Of a stretch of DNA of 64,000 nt, positions 17,319 through 25,603 are shown one piece after another. A program made the translations under genes and the position numbers. The DNA lies in assembly GCF_040393045.1 (NCBI RefSeq), contig NZ_JBEBUX010000003.1, positions 6,380-70,379 of the forward strand, in the 5' to 3' direction. The stretch is from Pollutimonas bauzanensis_A (lineage in GTDB: Bacteria; Pseudomonadota; Gammaproteobacteria; Burkholderiales; Burkholderiaceae_B). The notes under the pieces are model-generated. The model had not been told where the DNA came from. It ran no database searches and saw nothing but the letters and a program-made list of their open reading frames with translations. How positions within the stretch are numbered: the first letter of the stretch is position 1; each line of letters opens with the position of its first letter.

Positions 17319-18668
17319 ATGATTAAAGAAACAATAAAAAACTTTGTAGGTCGTCTATTCTCCGCGCCGCGCCGCGGGCCTGAACGCTTATCCCAAGACA
17401 AGCATGGCATTGACCGGCGCAACGTCTCGCGCCACGCCATCAAAGTGTGTGAAGTGCTTCAGCACGAAGGCTATGCCGCTTACATCGTGGGCGGTGCTGT
17501 GCGCGATCTTATCGTAGGCCTGGAGCCCAAGGATTTCGACGTGGCCACCAACGCCACGCCCAATCAAATTCGCGCGCTGTTCCGGCGCGCCCGTATCATC
17601 GGCAAGCGCTTTCAATTGGTGCATGTGGTGTTCGGCCAGGAAATAATTGAAACCTCTACATTCAGGGCCCCGGCATCGGTCGAACAAGACACCGACGAAC
17701 ATGGCCGCATTCTGCGCGACAACTTGTTCGGTACGCACGAGGAAGACGCCGCGCGCCGCGACTTCACATTGAACGCGCTGTATTACGACCCCGTCACGGA
17801 AGAAGTCATCGACTACCATCGCGGCGTGCAAGATCTGAAAAAGCGCGTGGTGCGCATGATAGGCGACCCCGAAACACGCTATCGCGAAGACCCGGTGCGC
17901 ATGCTGCGCGCGCTGCGCTTCGCTGCCAAGCTCAGCGCCACGATAGATCCAGCCTCGCGCGAACCCATCTTGCGCATGGCGCCGCTTATCGAAAATGTAC
18001 CGTCCTCGCGCTTGTTCGACGAAATCCTCAAGCTACTGACCTGCGGGCATGCCATGGACTGCGTGCGCCAGTTGCAGGCCGTTGGCCTGGACCGCGGCTT
18101 GCTGCCCCTGATCGACATCATCTTCAAACAAGAAGGCGGCGAAGAGTTTGTCGAACTGGCGCTAGCGCGTACCGACGCGCGTGTGCGGGCAGGCAAGACC
18201 GTTAGCCCAAGCTTCCTGTTTGCCGCACTGCTGTGGAAACTGGTCAATAAGCGCTGGCAAGAAATCTGCGCCGGGGGCGAACACCCCGCTCAGGCACTCA
18301 TGCAAGCAGCCGACTCAGTCGTGGAAGAGCAAACCCGCAAACTGGCCATACAGCGCCGCTTTCAGGCTGACATGCGCGAAATCTGGTTCATGCAAGCCCG
18401 CTTCGAGCGCGCCAACCCCAAGACCATATGGCGCATGCTGGAGCAGCCGCGCTTTCGTGCCGCCGTTGACTTCCTGCAATTGCGCGCCGAGGCGCGCGAA
18501 GTGGATAGCGTACAAGCGCAATGGTGGATGGACTTGGCTAATGCCGATGACTCTACGCGAGCTGAACTGATCGAAACTTATCAGGCGAAGACACGCAGCA
18601 AACCGACCACGACGCGGCGTCGCCGCAGCCCCAAACGGCGTGCTCCGGCCAGCACACCCCAAGCATGA
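17319..18668 (+). CDS. pcnB: Poly(A) polymerase PcnB
   Basis: 449 residues. The nucleotidyltransferase core has 'AYIVGGAVRDLIVGLEPKDFDVATNATP' split by the catalytic Asp pair in 'DFDV', then 'RRARIIGKRFQLVHV' and 'RRDFTLNALYYD'. The RNA-binding middle domain follows and the C-terminus is strongly basic ('RRRRSPKRRAP'), as in bacterial poly(A) polymerases and unlike CCA-adding enzymes. It adds A-tails that mark RNAs for decay. It lies 9 nt after the HAD gene and overlaps folK by 4 nt. Confidence 0.93.
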   Translation: MIKETIKNFVGRLFSAPRRGPERLSQDKHGIDRRNVSRHAIKVCEVLQHEGYAAYIVGGAVRDLIVGLEPKDFDVATNATPNQIRALFRRARIIGKRFQLVHVVFGQEIIETSTFRAPASVEQDTDEHGRILRDNLFGTHEEDAARRDFTLNALYYDPVTEEVIDYHRGVQDLKKRVVRMIGDPETRYREDPVRMLRALRFAAKLSATIDPASREPILRMAPLIENVPSSRLFDEILKLLTCGHAMDCVRQLQAVGLDRGLLPLIDIIFKQEGGEEFVELALARTDARVRAGKTVSPSFLFAALLWKLVNKRWQEICAGGEHPAQALMQAADSVVEEQTRKLAIQRRFQADMREIWFMQARFERANPKTIWRMLEQPRFRAAVDFLQLRAEAREVDSVQAQWWMDLANADDSTRAELIETYQAKTRSKPTTTRRRRSPKRRAPASTPQA

Positions 18669-19138
18669 CGCTGGCGTATATTGGCCTGGGCGCGAACCTG
18701 GGCGATGCACAAGTTGCTTTGCTGCAGGCTGCCGACGAACTGGCGCAAATGCCGGGCACAGAGCAATTCGAACTATCGCCGCTATACCGCAGCGCGCCAA
18801 TCGACTCCAGCGGACCTGATTACATCAATGCCGTTGCTTCATTTGATACGGTGCTGACAGCCAGGCAGTTGCTGCTTGCATTGCAGGATATCGAACAGCG
18901 CCATGGGCGCCTGCGCCCTTATCGCAATGCCCCGCGCACGCTGGATCTGGACTTGCTGCTGTTTGGCGACCAGAACATCCAGGAACCCGATTTGATTGTG
19001 CCCCATCCCCGCATGCACGAACGTGCATTCGTATTGCGGCCGCTGTCGGACCTGTCGCCCGGCTTGATATTGGCGCAGGGCCCGGTCGCCGCCTTGCTGG
19101 CGGCATGCTCTGACCAGGCGCTGGCGCGTATTCCCTGA
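18665..19138 (+). CDS. folK: HPPK, 6-hydroxymethyl-dihydropterin pyrophosphokinase FolK
   Basis: 157 residues. 'AYIGLGANLGDAQ' opens the protein, 'SPLYRSAPID' and 'DYINAVASFDT' follow, and the signature 'RPYRNAPRTLDLDLLLFGDQ' and 'VPHPRMHERAFVLRPLSDL' hold the metal-binding Asp residues and catalytic Arg residues. It transfers pyrophosphate from ATP to hydroxymethyl-dihydropterin in folate synthesis. It overlaps pcnB by 4 nt and converges on the CitE-like lyase gene after 8 nt. Confidence 0.94.
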   Translation: MTLAYIGLGANLGDAQVALLQAADELAQMPGTEQFELSPLYRSAPIDSSGPDYINAVASFDTVLTARQLLLALQDIEQRHGRLRPYRNAPRTLDLDLLLFGDQNIQEPDLIVPHPRMHERAFVLRPLSDLSPGLILAQGPVAALLAACSDQALARIP

Positions 19139-19146
19139 ACCAGCGA

Positions 19147-19962
19147 TCAGGGCTGTTGCCGCAAAATCTGCCTTGCCCGCTCTATAACGGGCGCATCCAC
19201 CATTTCTCCATCCATCTGGAAGGCCAGCGATCCGGTGGAATCGGCCATCGCAACAATGCGCTTCGCCCACTCTGTGTCGGCGGCCGTTGGCGCGAATGCT
19301 GCATGTATTGTGGCGATTTGCGCAGGATGTATGCATAGCATCCCGCCAAAGCCCATGTCTCGTACCTGCCGGGCCAGTGCTGACAAGCCGTCTTGATCAG
19401 AAAAGTTCGGGTAGACGCCATCCAGCGGTGCCGCCAGCCCGCAAGCGGCGCTATGCAACAGAATCTGGCAACGTATTTGGTTAAGCAGCAACGCCGCGCC
19501 AGCGGTATCGGGAGTCGCACCTAATTCGAGCATGAGATCCAGACTACCAAAGGATAGCCGCGCAACACCCTGCTGTGCCGCCAGTTCATCCAGCGCCAGT
19601 ACGCCCTTGGCGCTTTCCACGATGGGCAGCACGGCTTTACCCGCCCCCGTTACCTGCTGAAGCTGCTGTGCCGATTCGGCCTTGGGCAGCAACACGGCTT
19701 TAATGTTGTCATACGCCGCGCATAAAGCCAGATCGGCATTGAACCAGGAGGTTGTCGCGCCGTTGGTCCGCACAAAAAAGGAAGACTGCGGATTAGCGCT
19801 GGCAAACTCACGCAAATGTTCCCGGGCCTGATCTTTAAGGTCGTGCTGAACCGCATCTTCAAGATCGATAATGACGGCATCGGCACCAGCGGCCAAGGCC
19901 TTGGCAAATCGCTCTGGCCTGGTCGCCGGCACGAACAATGCCGATCTGATTTGTTGCTGCAT
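19147..19962 (-). CDS. CitE-like CoA-ester lyase, probably citramalyl-CoA lyase type
   Basis: 271 residues of the HpcH/HpaI aldolase - citrate lyase beta fold. The N-terminus reads 'RSALFVPATRPERFAKALAAGADAVIIDLEDAV', split here by function: the first part is typical of CitE and 'DLEDAV' carries a metal-binding Asp-Glu pair. Further on are 'LPIVESAKGV' and 'SFGSLDLMLELG'. Such enzymes split (S)-citramalyl-CoA, malyl-CoA or related esters to acetyl-CoA plus a 2-oxoacid. The gene shares one nucleotide with the upstream CoA-transferase gene, so the two are translationally coupled. The citramalyl-CoA assignment is inferred from neighbours. Confidence 0.78.
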   Translation of the reverse strand: MQQQIRSALFVPATRPERFAKALAAGADAVIIDLEDAVQHDLKDQAREHLREFASANPQSSFFVRTNGATTSWFNADLALCAAYDNIKAVLLPKAESAQQLQQVTGAGKAVLPIVESAKGVLALDELAAQQGVARLSFGSLDLMLELGATPDTAGAALLLNQIRCQILLHSAACGLAAPLDGVYPNFSDQDGLSALARQVRDMGFGGMLCIHPAQIATIHAAFAPTAADTEWAKRIVAMADSTGSLAFQMDGEMVDAPVIERARQILRQQP

Positions 19963-21188
19963 TAAATAACCCCTTGTTGCGCCAAGCCCTGGATTTCATC
20001 TTGCGAATAACCCAGTCCGGCAAGAATAGAAGCGGAATTCTCGCCCAGTGCGGGGATCTTGTCCATGCGGGCCTCGAATGCCGAACTCGTTGCCGGCGGA
20101 ATCAGCGCCGGCAGTAGACCGACAGCACTATCCACAGTGGTCCAGCGCTGGCGTTCGGCTAGCTGCGGATGATTCCACACGTCCTGCATCGTATTGACGC
20201 TGGCATTGGCAATGTTTGCGGCTTCCAGGCGCTCAATGACCTGGGCACGCGACAAGGATGCAAACGTCGTGACAATCAATACCCGCAGCGCCTCTTTGTT
20301 GGCCACGCGCTGGGTGTTGTTGCTGAACCGGCCATCGGCCGCCACGTCAGCCTGTTTCAAGACAATGTTGCAGAATGCCGCCCACTCGCGTTCGTTTTGC
20401 AGCCCCAGCATCACTTCGCTGCCATCCCCCACCGGGAAGGGGCCATAGGGATAGATGGTGGCGTGCGCAGCGCCTGCGCGTTGTGGTGGAGGCGCGCCGT
20501 CAAACGCGTAGTACATGGGGAACCCCATCCACTCGACCATGCTTTCCAGCATGGATACGTCGATGCGGCTGCCTTGGCCTGTACGCCCGCGCAGCAATAG
20601 CGCCGACAAAATGCTGCTATAGGCGTACATGCCTGCCGCAATGTCGGAAATCGAACAGCCCGCCTTGGCACGACTGTCCGGTGTTCCAGTAACGGATAAA
20701 AATCCGCTTTCACTTTGAATCAGCAGATCGTAGGCTTTTTTATCCTGATATGAGCCGCCTTCGCCATAACCAGAAATATCGCAGACGATCAGGCTCGGGT
20801 GCTTTTCGTGCAAAGCTTCGAATGACAAGCCCAGGCGGGCCGCCGCACCAGGCGCCAGATTTTGTACCAGCACATCGGCCTGCCCCAGCAATTCGCCCAG
20901 GATATCTGCCGCTTCTGGCCGTTTAAGATCCAGCGTCAGGCTTTCCTTGGAACGATTAGTCCACACAAAATGCGACGCCATCCCCTTGACCCGCTCATCG
21001 TAGCCACGGGCAAAATCCCCCACGCCGGGTCGCTCGACCTTGATGACGCGAGCGCCCATATCGGCAAGCTGGCGGGTGCAAAATGGCGCGGCAATGGCGT
21101 GTTCCAGGCTCACAACGGTAATACCGTCCAGTGGCCGCGGCGCTGCGGGATTGCTGGTTGCAATAGTAGGTTGTGTTGAAGTGCTCAT
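19962..21188 (-). CDS. CaiB/BaiF family CoA-transferase
   Basis: 408 residues of a family III CoA-transferase. Markers are 'PLDGITVVSLEHAIAAPFCTRQLADMGARVIKVERPGVGDFAR' (read in pieces), 'WTNRSKESLTLDLKRP', 'LIVCDISGYG' and 'KAYDLLIQSESGFLS', whose Asp is the expected acyl carrier. Members include itaconate, citramalate and mesaconyl-CoA transferases. It overlaps the hydratase gene by 4 nt upstream and the lyase gene by 1 nt downstream. The order hydratase - transferase - lyase matches what a C5-dicarboxylate pathway needs. Confidence 0.85.
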   Translation of the reverse strand: MSTSTQPTIATSNPAAPRPLDGITVVSLEHAIAAPFCTRQLADMGARVIKVERPGVGDFARGYDERVKGMASHFVWTNRSKESLTLDLKRPEAADILGELLGQADVLVQNLAPGAAARLGLSFEALHEKHPSLIVCDISGYGEGGSYQDKKAYDLLIQSESGFLSVTGTPDSRAKAGCSISDIAAGMYAYSSILSALLLRGRTGQGSRIDVSMLESMVEWMGFPMYYAFDGAPPPQRAGAAHATIYPYGPFPVGDGSEVMLGLQNEREWAAFCNIVLKQADVAADGRFSNNTQRVANKEALRVLIVTTFASLSRAQVIERLEAANIANASVNTMQDVWNHPQLAERQRWTTVDSAVGLLPALIPPATSSAFEARMDKIPALGENSASILAGLGYSQDEIQGLAQQGVI

Positions 21189-22015
21189 GCCTTGAACCTT
21201 AATTCAGCTTGATGGGCAAGCGTGCCGTCTTGTTCCGCCCAGAGTTGGGCCGTATTGTCCTGTGTCAGCATGCCGGCCACCTGGAAGGGGCGCGGCGCGA
21301 CCAGCGGCCTCAAACCGCGGTAAGAAAAGGAAACAACGTCCTTGTCGGGATGGGCATTGGTGAATGCCTGGCATTGCAAGGTCGCGATCATGGGGCCGTG
21401 CACCACCAAACCGGGATAGCCTTCGGCTTGCGTTACGTAGGGCTCATCGTAATGAATGCGGTGGCCGTTGAAGGTTACCGCCGAGTAGCGAAACAGCATG
21501 ACGGGCGTTGGGTCGATATTTTCGGACCACTGCGCTTGCGGCGCCGGCACGCTACCCTCTAGCTTGGGAGGGCTGGGCTCGCGGTAGACGATGTCCTGTT
21601 CTTCGGAGATGCATAATACGCCGTCCTGGGTGTATTCATGCTTTACCGTTACGAACAACAACTTGCCGGTACTGCCTTCTTTTTCCTTGACGGCGGCGAT
21701 AGTCGACAGCCGTTTGCCTGGCGTCCCGATGCGTAAAGGTTGCAGAAACTCCAGGCGACCGCCCGCCCACATGCGGTTACGGTTATCTGCCGCAGGTAGA
21801 AAACCACCACGTTGCGGGTGGCCGTCTGTGCCTATCTGGTCGTAAGGCACACCCTTCACAAACAGGGCCCAGTGCCATAGCAAGGGCAGCGCGTCGCCTA
21901 CCTGGGGCGTTGCCGCACCCAGGCTGAGTGCGACCTTCTCGATGTGGCCAATGTCGATCGAATCATTGCATTCTTCGGTCCGGCCAATCCAGGCAGAGGG
22001 GTTCGGGGCTGTCAT
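21185..22015 (-). CDS. Mesaconyl-CoA hydratase-like (MaoC/HTD2 hotdog) protein
   Basis: 276 residues. A FAS1-type N-terminal hotdog half ('LPLLWHWALFVKGVPYDQIGTDGHPQRGGFLP') leads to a C-terminal half with 'FRYSAVTFNGHRIHYDEPY' and 'EGYPGLVVHGPMIATL', the hydratase pattern of mesaconyl-C4-CoA and itaconyl-CoA hydratases. It would convert mesaconyl- or itaconyl-CoA to citramalyl-CoA. It is first in the three-gene minus-strand unit, with the CoA-transferase overlapping by 4 nt. The exact substrate is inferred from context. Confidence 0.78.
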   Translation of the reverse strand: MTAPNPSAWIGRTEECNDSIDIGHIEKVALSLGAATPQVGDALPLLWHWALFVKGVPYDQIGTDGHPQRGGFLPAADNRNRMWAGGRLEFLQPLRIGTPGKRLSTIAAVKEKEGSTGKLLFVTVKHEYTQDGVLCISEEQDIVYREPSPPKLEGSVPAPQAQWSENIDPTPVMLFRYSAVTFNGHRIHYDEPYVTQAEGYPGLVVHGPMIATLQCQAFTNAHPDKDVVSFSYRGLRPLVAPRPFQVAGMLTQDNTAQLWAEQDGTLAHQAELRFKA

Positions 22016-22118
22016 GAGGCTCTTTTTCCGTTAAATCAGATAAAGCACTAGCTTGCATGCTTATGCAGCGCTTGTGAATTCGATTTTGGATAAGCCCCTC
22101 TTCACTTGGCTTAAACAG

Positions 22119-22152
22119 GCCGGATTCGCTCGCGTGGCGAGCATAATCCGGC
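22119..22152 (-). terminator. Strong hairpin between fumarase and hydratase genes
   Basis: A long inverted repeat (GCCGGATT / AATCCGGC outside, GCTCGC / GCGAGC inside, GTG loop) lies 10 nt beyond the fumarase stop and is followed on the minus strand by CTGTTTAAG. It probably ends or attenuates the fumarase transcript before the hydratase gene. The U-tract is poor, so it may act partly as an RNA-stabilising hairpin. Confidence 0.6.
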
Positions 22153-22161
22153 ATCCCTTGA

Positions 22162-23685
22162 TTACACTGGGATCAGAGGAATTTCGGCGATGCGCGCCTT
22201 CCATTCCCGGGGACCGGTTTCGTGCACCGATGTACCGGTGGAGTCCACCGCCACGGTAACCGGCATATCTTTGACATCGAATTCGTAGATGGCTTCCATG
22301 CCCAGATCTTCAAAACCGACAACCTTGGCGCCGCGTATCGCCTTGGAAACCAGATAAGCCGAACCGCCCACAGCCATCAGGTACGCCGAACCATGCTTGC
22401 GTATGGACTCGATGGCAACCGGACCGCGCTCGGCCTTGCCTATCATGGAGATCAGGCCAGTCTGTTCCAGCATCATGTCGGTAAAGCTGTCCATGCGGGT
22501 AGCGGTAGTAGGGCCTGCCGGACCAACGACTTCGTCGCCCACAGGATCGACCGGGCCTACGTAGTAAATAACCCGATTGGCGAAATCCACGGGCAGTTTC
22601 TCGCCCTTTGCCAGCATGTCTTGAATACGTTTATGGGCGGCGTCGCGGCCCGTCAGCATTTTGCCTGACAGCAGCAAGGTCTGGCCTGGCTTCCAGCTGG
22701 CGACTTGCGCTTTGGTCAAAGTGTTCAGATCCACCTGCAACGATTTATTGTAGTCAGGGGCCCAATGGACATCAGGCCAGTCCGAAAGCGCTGGCGGCGT
22801 CAGTTGGGCTGGGCCAGAGCCGTCGAGTTCGAAATGCACGTGGCGTGTTGCCGCGCAGTTGGGGATCATGGCTACTGGCTTGGAGGCGGCGTGTGTCGGG
22901 AAAGTATGAATCTTGACATCCAGCACCGTAGTCAGACCACCCAGGCCCTGGGCGCCTATGCCCAGCGCATTCACCTTTTGGTAGAGCTCGATACGCAGTT
23001 CTTCGAGCTTGTTTTGCGGTCCGCGCTGCAAAAGCTCGTACATGTCGATATCTTCCATCAGGGACTGCTTGGCCATCAGCATGGCTTTCTCGGCTGTTCC
23101 GCCGACCCCAATACCCAGCATGCCCGGCGGGCACCATCCTGCGCCCATCTGCGGCACCGTCTTCAAAACCCAATCGATCAGCGAATCGCTGGGATTAAGC
23201 ATGGCAAATTTGGATTTATTTTCCGAGCCGCCGCCTTTGGCTGCCACTTGCACATCGACTTTAGCGCCGGCGACCAGCTCGACACTGACAATACAGGGTG
23301 TATTGTCGCGTGTGTTCTTGCGCGTAAACAAAGGGTCGGCAAGGATGGATGCGCGCAAAGGATTGTCGGGGTTCAGGTACCCTTGGCGCACCCCTTCGTC
23401 GCAGAGATCTTGCATGCTGCGCTGTGTATCGAAGCGGACATCCATGCCCACTTTCAGGAATACGTTGACGACGCCGGTATCCTGACAAATCGGGCGATGG
23501 CCCTCGGCGCACATGCGCGAGTTGGTCAGTATCTGGGCAATTGCGTCTTTGGCGGCTGGGCTTTCTTCCAGTTCGTAGGCGCGAGCCAGATGCTGGATGT
23601 AATCAGCCGGATGGTAATAACTGATGAACTGCACGGCGTCCGCGATGGACTGGATCAGGTCGGATTCTTTAATTGTCGTAGTCAT
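22162..23685 (-). CDS. Class I fumarate hydratase / possible mesaconase
   Basis: 507 residues from the ATG at 23685 ('MTTTIKESDLIQSIADAV'); the frame is open to 23724. It is a class I (oxygen-sensitive 4Fe-4S) fumarase: 'RPICQDTGVVNVFLKVG', 'GGGSENKSKFAMLNP', 'NCAATRHVHFELDGSG' and 'GPTTATRMDSF', with cysteines for the cluster. It hydrates fumarate to malate. In Burkholderia xenovorans a class I fumarase also hydrates mesaconate to citramalate, and this gene sits next to a CoA-transferase/lyase set, so mesaconase activity is plausible. It could equally be the main fumarase. A hairpin separates it from the hydratase gene. Confidence 0.88.
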   Translation of the reverse strand: MTTTIKESDLIQSIADAVQFISYYHPADYIQHLARAYELEESPAAKDAIAQILTNSRMCAEGHRPICQDTGVVNVFLKVGMDVRFDTQRSMQDLCDEGVRQGYLNPDNPLRASILADPLFTRKNTRDNTPCIVSVELVAGAKVDVQVAAKGGGSENKSKFAMLNPSDSLIDWVLKTVPQMGAGWCPPGMLGIGVGGTAEKAMLMAKQSLMEDIDMYELLQRGPQNKLEELRIELYQKVNALGIGAQGLGGLTTVLDVKIHTFPTHAASKPVAMIPNCAATRHVHFELDGSGPAQLTPPALSDWPDVHWAPDYNKSLQVDLNTLTKAQVASWKPGQTLLLSGKMLTGRDAAHKRIQDMLAKGEKLPVDFANRVIYYVGPVDPVGDEVVGPAGPTTATRMDSFTDMMLEQTGLISMIGKAERGPVAIESIRKHGSAYLMAVGGSAYLVSKAIRGAKVVGFEDLGMEAIYEFDVKDMPVTVAVDSTGTSVHETGPREWKARIAEIPLIPV

Positions 23686-23756
23686 GGAGCTTATATAGTC
23701 ATAAAAAAGGCAAGCATGTAACACCTGCCGAGGTTACTGGCCAGTTGCGCAAAGGC

Positions 23757-24524
23757 TTACTTCCCGGTCCACACAGGCTTGCGCTTTTCGGCAAAAGCGG
23801 TCGCGCCTTCTTTGGCGTCGGCCGATACGAAAATATGGGCGACCCGAGGCCGCTGCAAATCGAACATGTCAGACTGGCGCCAGTCGCGGGATTCGGACAC
23901 GATTTTTTTGGCGGTTTGCACAGCCAGAGGGCCGTTTTCGGCTATGACGCGTGCCAACGCCAGAGCGCCCTCAAGTGCCTTGCCTGGCTCAACCAGGCGA
24001 TTGACCAGACCATACTGATGCGCGCGTTCAGCGGGCAGCATTTCGCCTGTCAGTACCGCTTCCATGGCAATATGATAAGGGATGCGACTGGGTAAACGAA
24101 CCATGCCGCCGGAACCGGGCACGATGCCGCGCTTGACTTCCGGCAATCCGAAACTGGAGTTGTTTGCCGCCACGATCATGTCGCAGGCCAAAGCCATTTC
24201 ACAACCGCCCGCCAAAGCGTAGCCTTCTACCGCGGCGATCAAGGGCTTTCTGGGGGGCCGTTCGCAAAGGCCGGCAAAGCCGCGGCCTTCGACCAAAGGG
24301 CGCTGGCCATTATGCGCAAATGCTTTCAAGTCCATACCGGAAGAAAAGGTGTTATTGGCCCCGGTAAGAATCCCAATTACCACGTCATCGTTGGCGTCAA
24401 GCTGATCGAACGCCTTGGCCAGTTCATGCGCGGTTTCATAGTTGATGGCATTGCGCGCCTCGGGCCTATTGACCGTAATGATCTGTACGCGATCGATGAT
24501 TTCCACTTTTACCAAATCAGACAT
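23757..24524 (-). CDS. Enoyl-CoA hydratase/isomerase (crotonase) family protein
   Basis: 255 residues. 'ITVNRPEARNAINYETAHELA' opens the crotonase fold, 'SSGMDLKAFA' and 'AAVEGYALAGGCEMALACDMI' form the oxyanion hole, and 'FGLPEVKRGIVPGSGG' carries the catalytic Glu region. Crotonases hydrate or isomerise enoyl-CoA thioesters. It lies 71 nt upstream of the fumarase on the same strand and diverges from glyQ. Whether it belongs to fatty acid, amino acid or the neighbouring C5-acid metabolism cannot be decided. Confidence 0.85.
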   Translation of the reverse strand: MSDLVKVEIIDRVQIITVNRPEARNAINYETAHELAKAFDQLDANDDVVIGILTGANNTFSSGMDLKAFAHNGQRPLVEGRGFAGLCERPPRKPLIAAVEGYALAGGCEMALACDMIVAANNSSFGLPEVKRGIVPGSGGMVRLPSRIPYHIAMEAVLTGEMLPAERAHQYGLVNRLVEPGKALEGALALARVIAENGPLAVQTAKKIVSESRDWRQSDMFDLQRPRVAHIFVSADAKEGATAFAEKRKPVWTGK

Positions 24525-24694
24525 AAATCAATTCCCAAAAAGCCGCGGCGCCAGCAAGCGCCTGTTAAAGACAGTCGATAACGCAATATCATACGACCAA
24601 TTACCAGAGCCCCAATTACTGGGCTGCCTTCTTTGGCGCGGAACCAGTTAAAATTGAAAAATTTTGCGGCTTTTCGCTTTACTGGCTTTCGCTC

Positions 24695-25603
24695 ATGCTC
24701 ACATTTCAGCAAATCATTTTAACGCTCCAGCAATACTGGGATAAGCAGGGCTGCGCACTATTGCAACCCTACGATATGGAAGTCGGCGCGGGCACTTCGC
24801 ATACGGCAACCTTCTTGCGGTCCATCGGGCCTGAGCCATGGCGCGCGGCATATGTACAGCCTTCGCGCCGCCCCAACGACGGCCGCTACGGCGAAAACCC
24901 CAATCGGCTGCAACACTACTACCAATACCAGGTAGTACTCAAACCCGCCCCCACCGACATCATGGACTTGTATATCGGTTCGCTGGTCGCGCTGGGCATC
25001 AACCCCCAGGAACACGACATCCGCTTCGTCGAAGACGACTGGGAAAACCCCACGCTGGGCGCATGGGGCCTGGGCTGGGAAGTCTGGCTTAACGGCATGG
25101 AAGTCACCCAGTTCACCTACTTCCAGCAAGTCGGCGGCCTTGACTGCAGCCCGACCACAGGCGAGATCACTTATGGCCTGGAACGCCTGGCCATGTATCT
25201 TCAAGGGGTCGAAAGCGTATACGACCTGGTCTGGACCGAAGGCGCGCATGGGCAGAAAGTGCTGTATCGCGATGTCTTCCACCAGAACGAAGTGGAACAA
25301 TCCACTTATAACTTCGAGCATGCGTCCATCCCCATGCTGCTGGCCCACTTCAACGATTACGAAGCCGAAGCACAGCGCCTTATCGAAGTCCCGCTGGCAT
25401 TGCCCGCCTACGAGGCGACACTTAAAGCTGCGCACACCTTCAATATGCTGGACGCCCGCGGCGCCATCAGCGTTACCGAACGAGCCAGCTATATTGGCCG
25501 CATCCGCAACCTGTCGCGCGCCGTCGCCCAGGCTTATTTTGATTCACGCGAAAAACTTGGATTTCCCATGCTAGTCAACCGCAACGGCACGGAGGCTGCA
25601 TAA
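24695..25603 (+). CDS. glyQ: Glycine-tRNA ligase alpha subunit GlyQ
   Basis: 302 residues, the usual size. It opens 'MLTFQQIILTLQQYW' and 'QGCALLQPYDMEVGAGTSH', then 'PWRAAYVQPSRRPNDGRYGENPNRLQHYYQYQVVLKP' (class II motif 2 region, read in parts) and 'GGLDCSPTTGEITYGLERLAMYLQ' (motif 3). It binds ATP and glycine in the alpha2-beta2 bacterial enzyme. The stop and the glyS start share a nucleotide. It begins a six-gene run ending in gloA. Confidence 0.97.
   Translation: MLTFQQIILTLQQYWDKQGCALLQPYDMEVGAGTSHTATFLRSIGPEPWRAAYVQPSRRPNDGRYGENPNRLQHYYQYQVVLKPAPTDIMDLYIGSLVALGINPQEHDIRFVEDDWENPTLGAWGLGWEVWLNGMEVTQFTYFQQVGGLDCSPTTGEITYGLERLAMYLQGVESVYDLVWTEGAHGQKVLYRDVFHQNEVEQSTYNFEHASIPMLLAHFNDYEAEAQRLIEVPLALPAYEATLKAAHTFNMLDARGAISVTERASYIGRIRNLSRAVAQAYFDSREKLGFPMLVNRNGTEAA

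Noticed and set aside
22705..23721. Plus-strand open frame of 338 codons
   Set aside because: It is antisense to the class I fumarase, which shows clear family motifs; the long frame follows from GC-rich codon positions.
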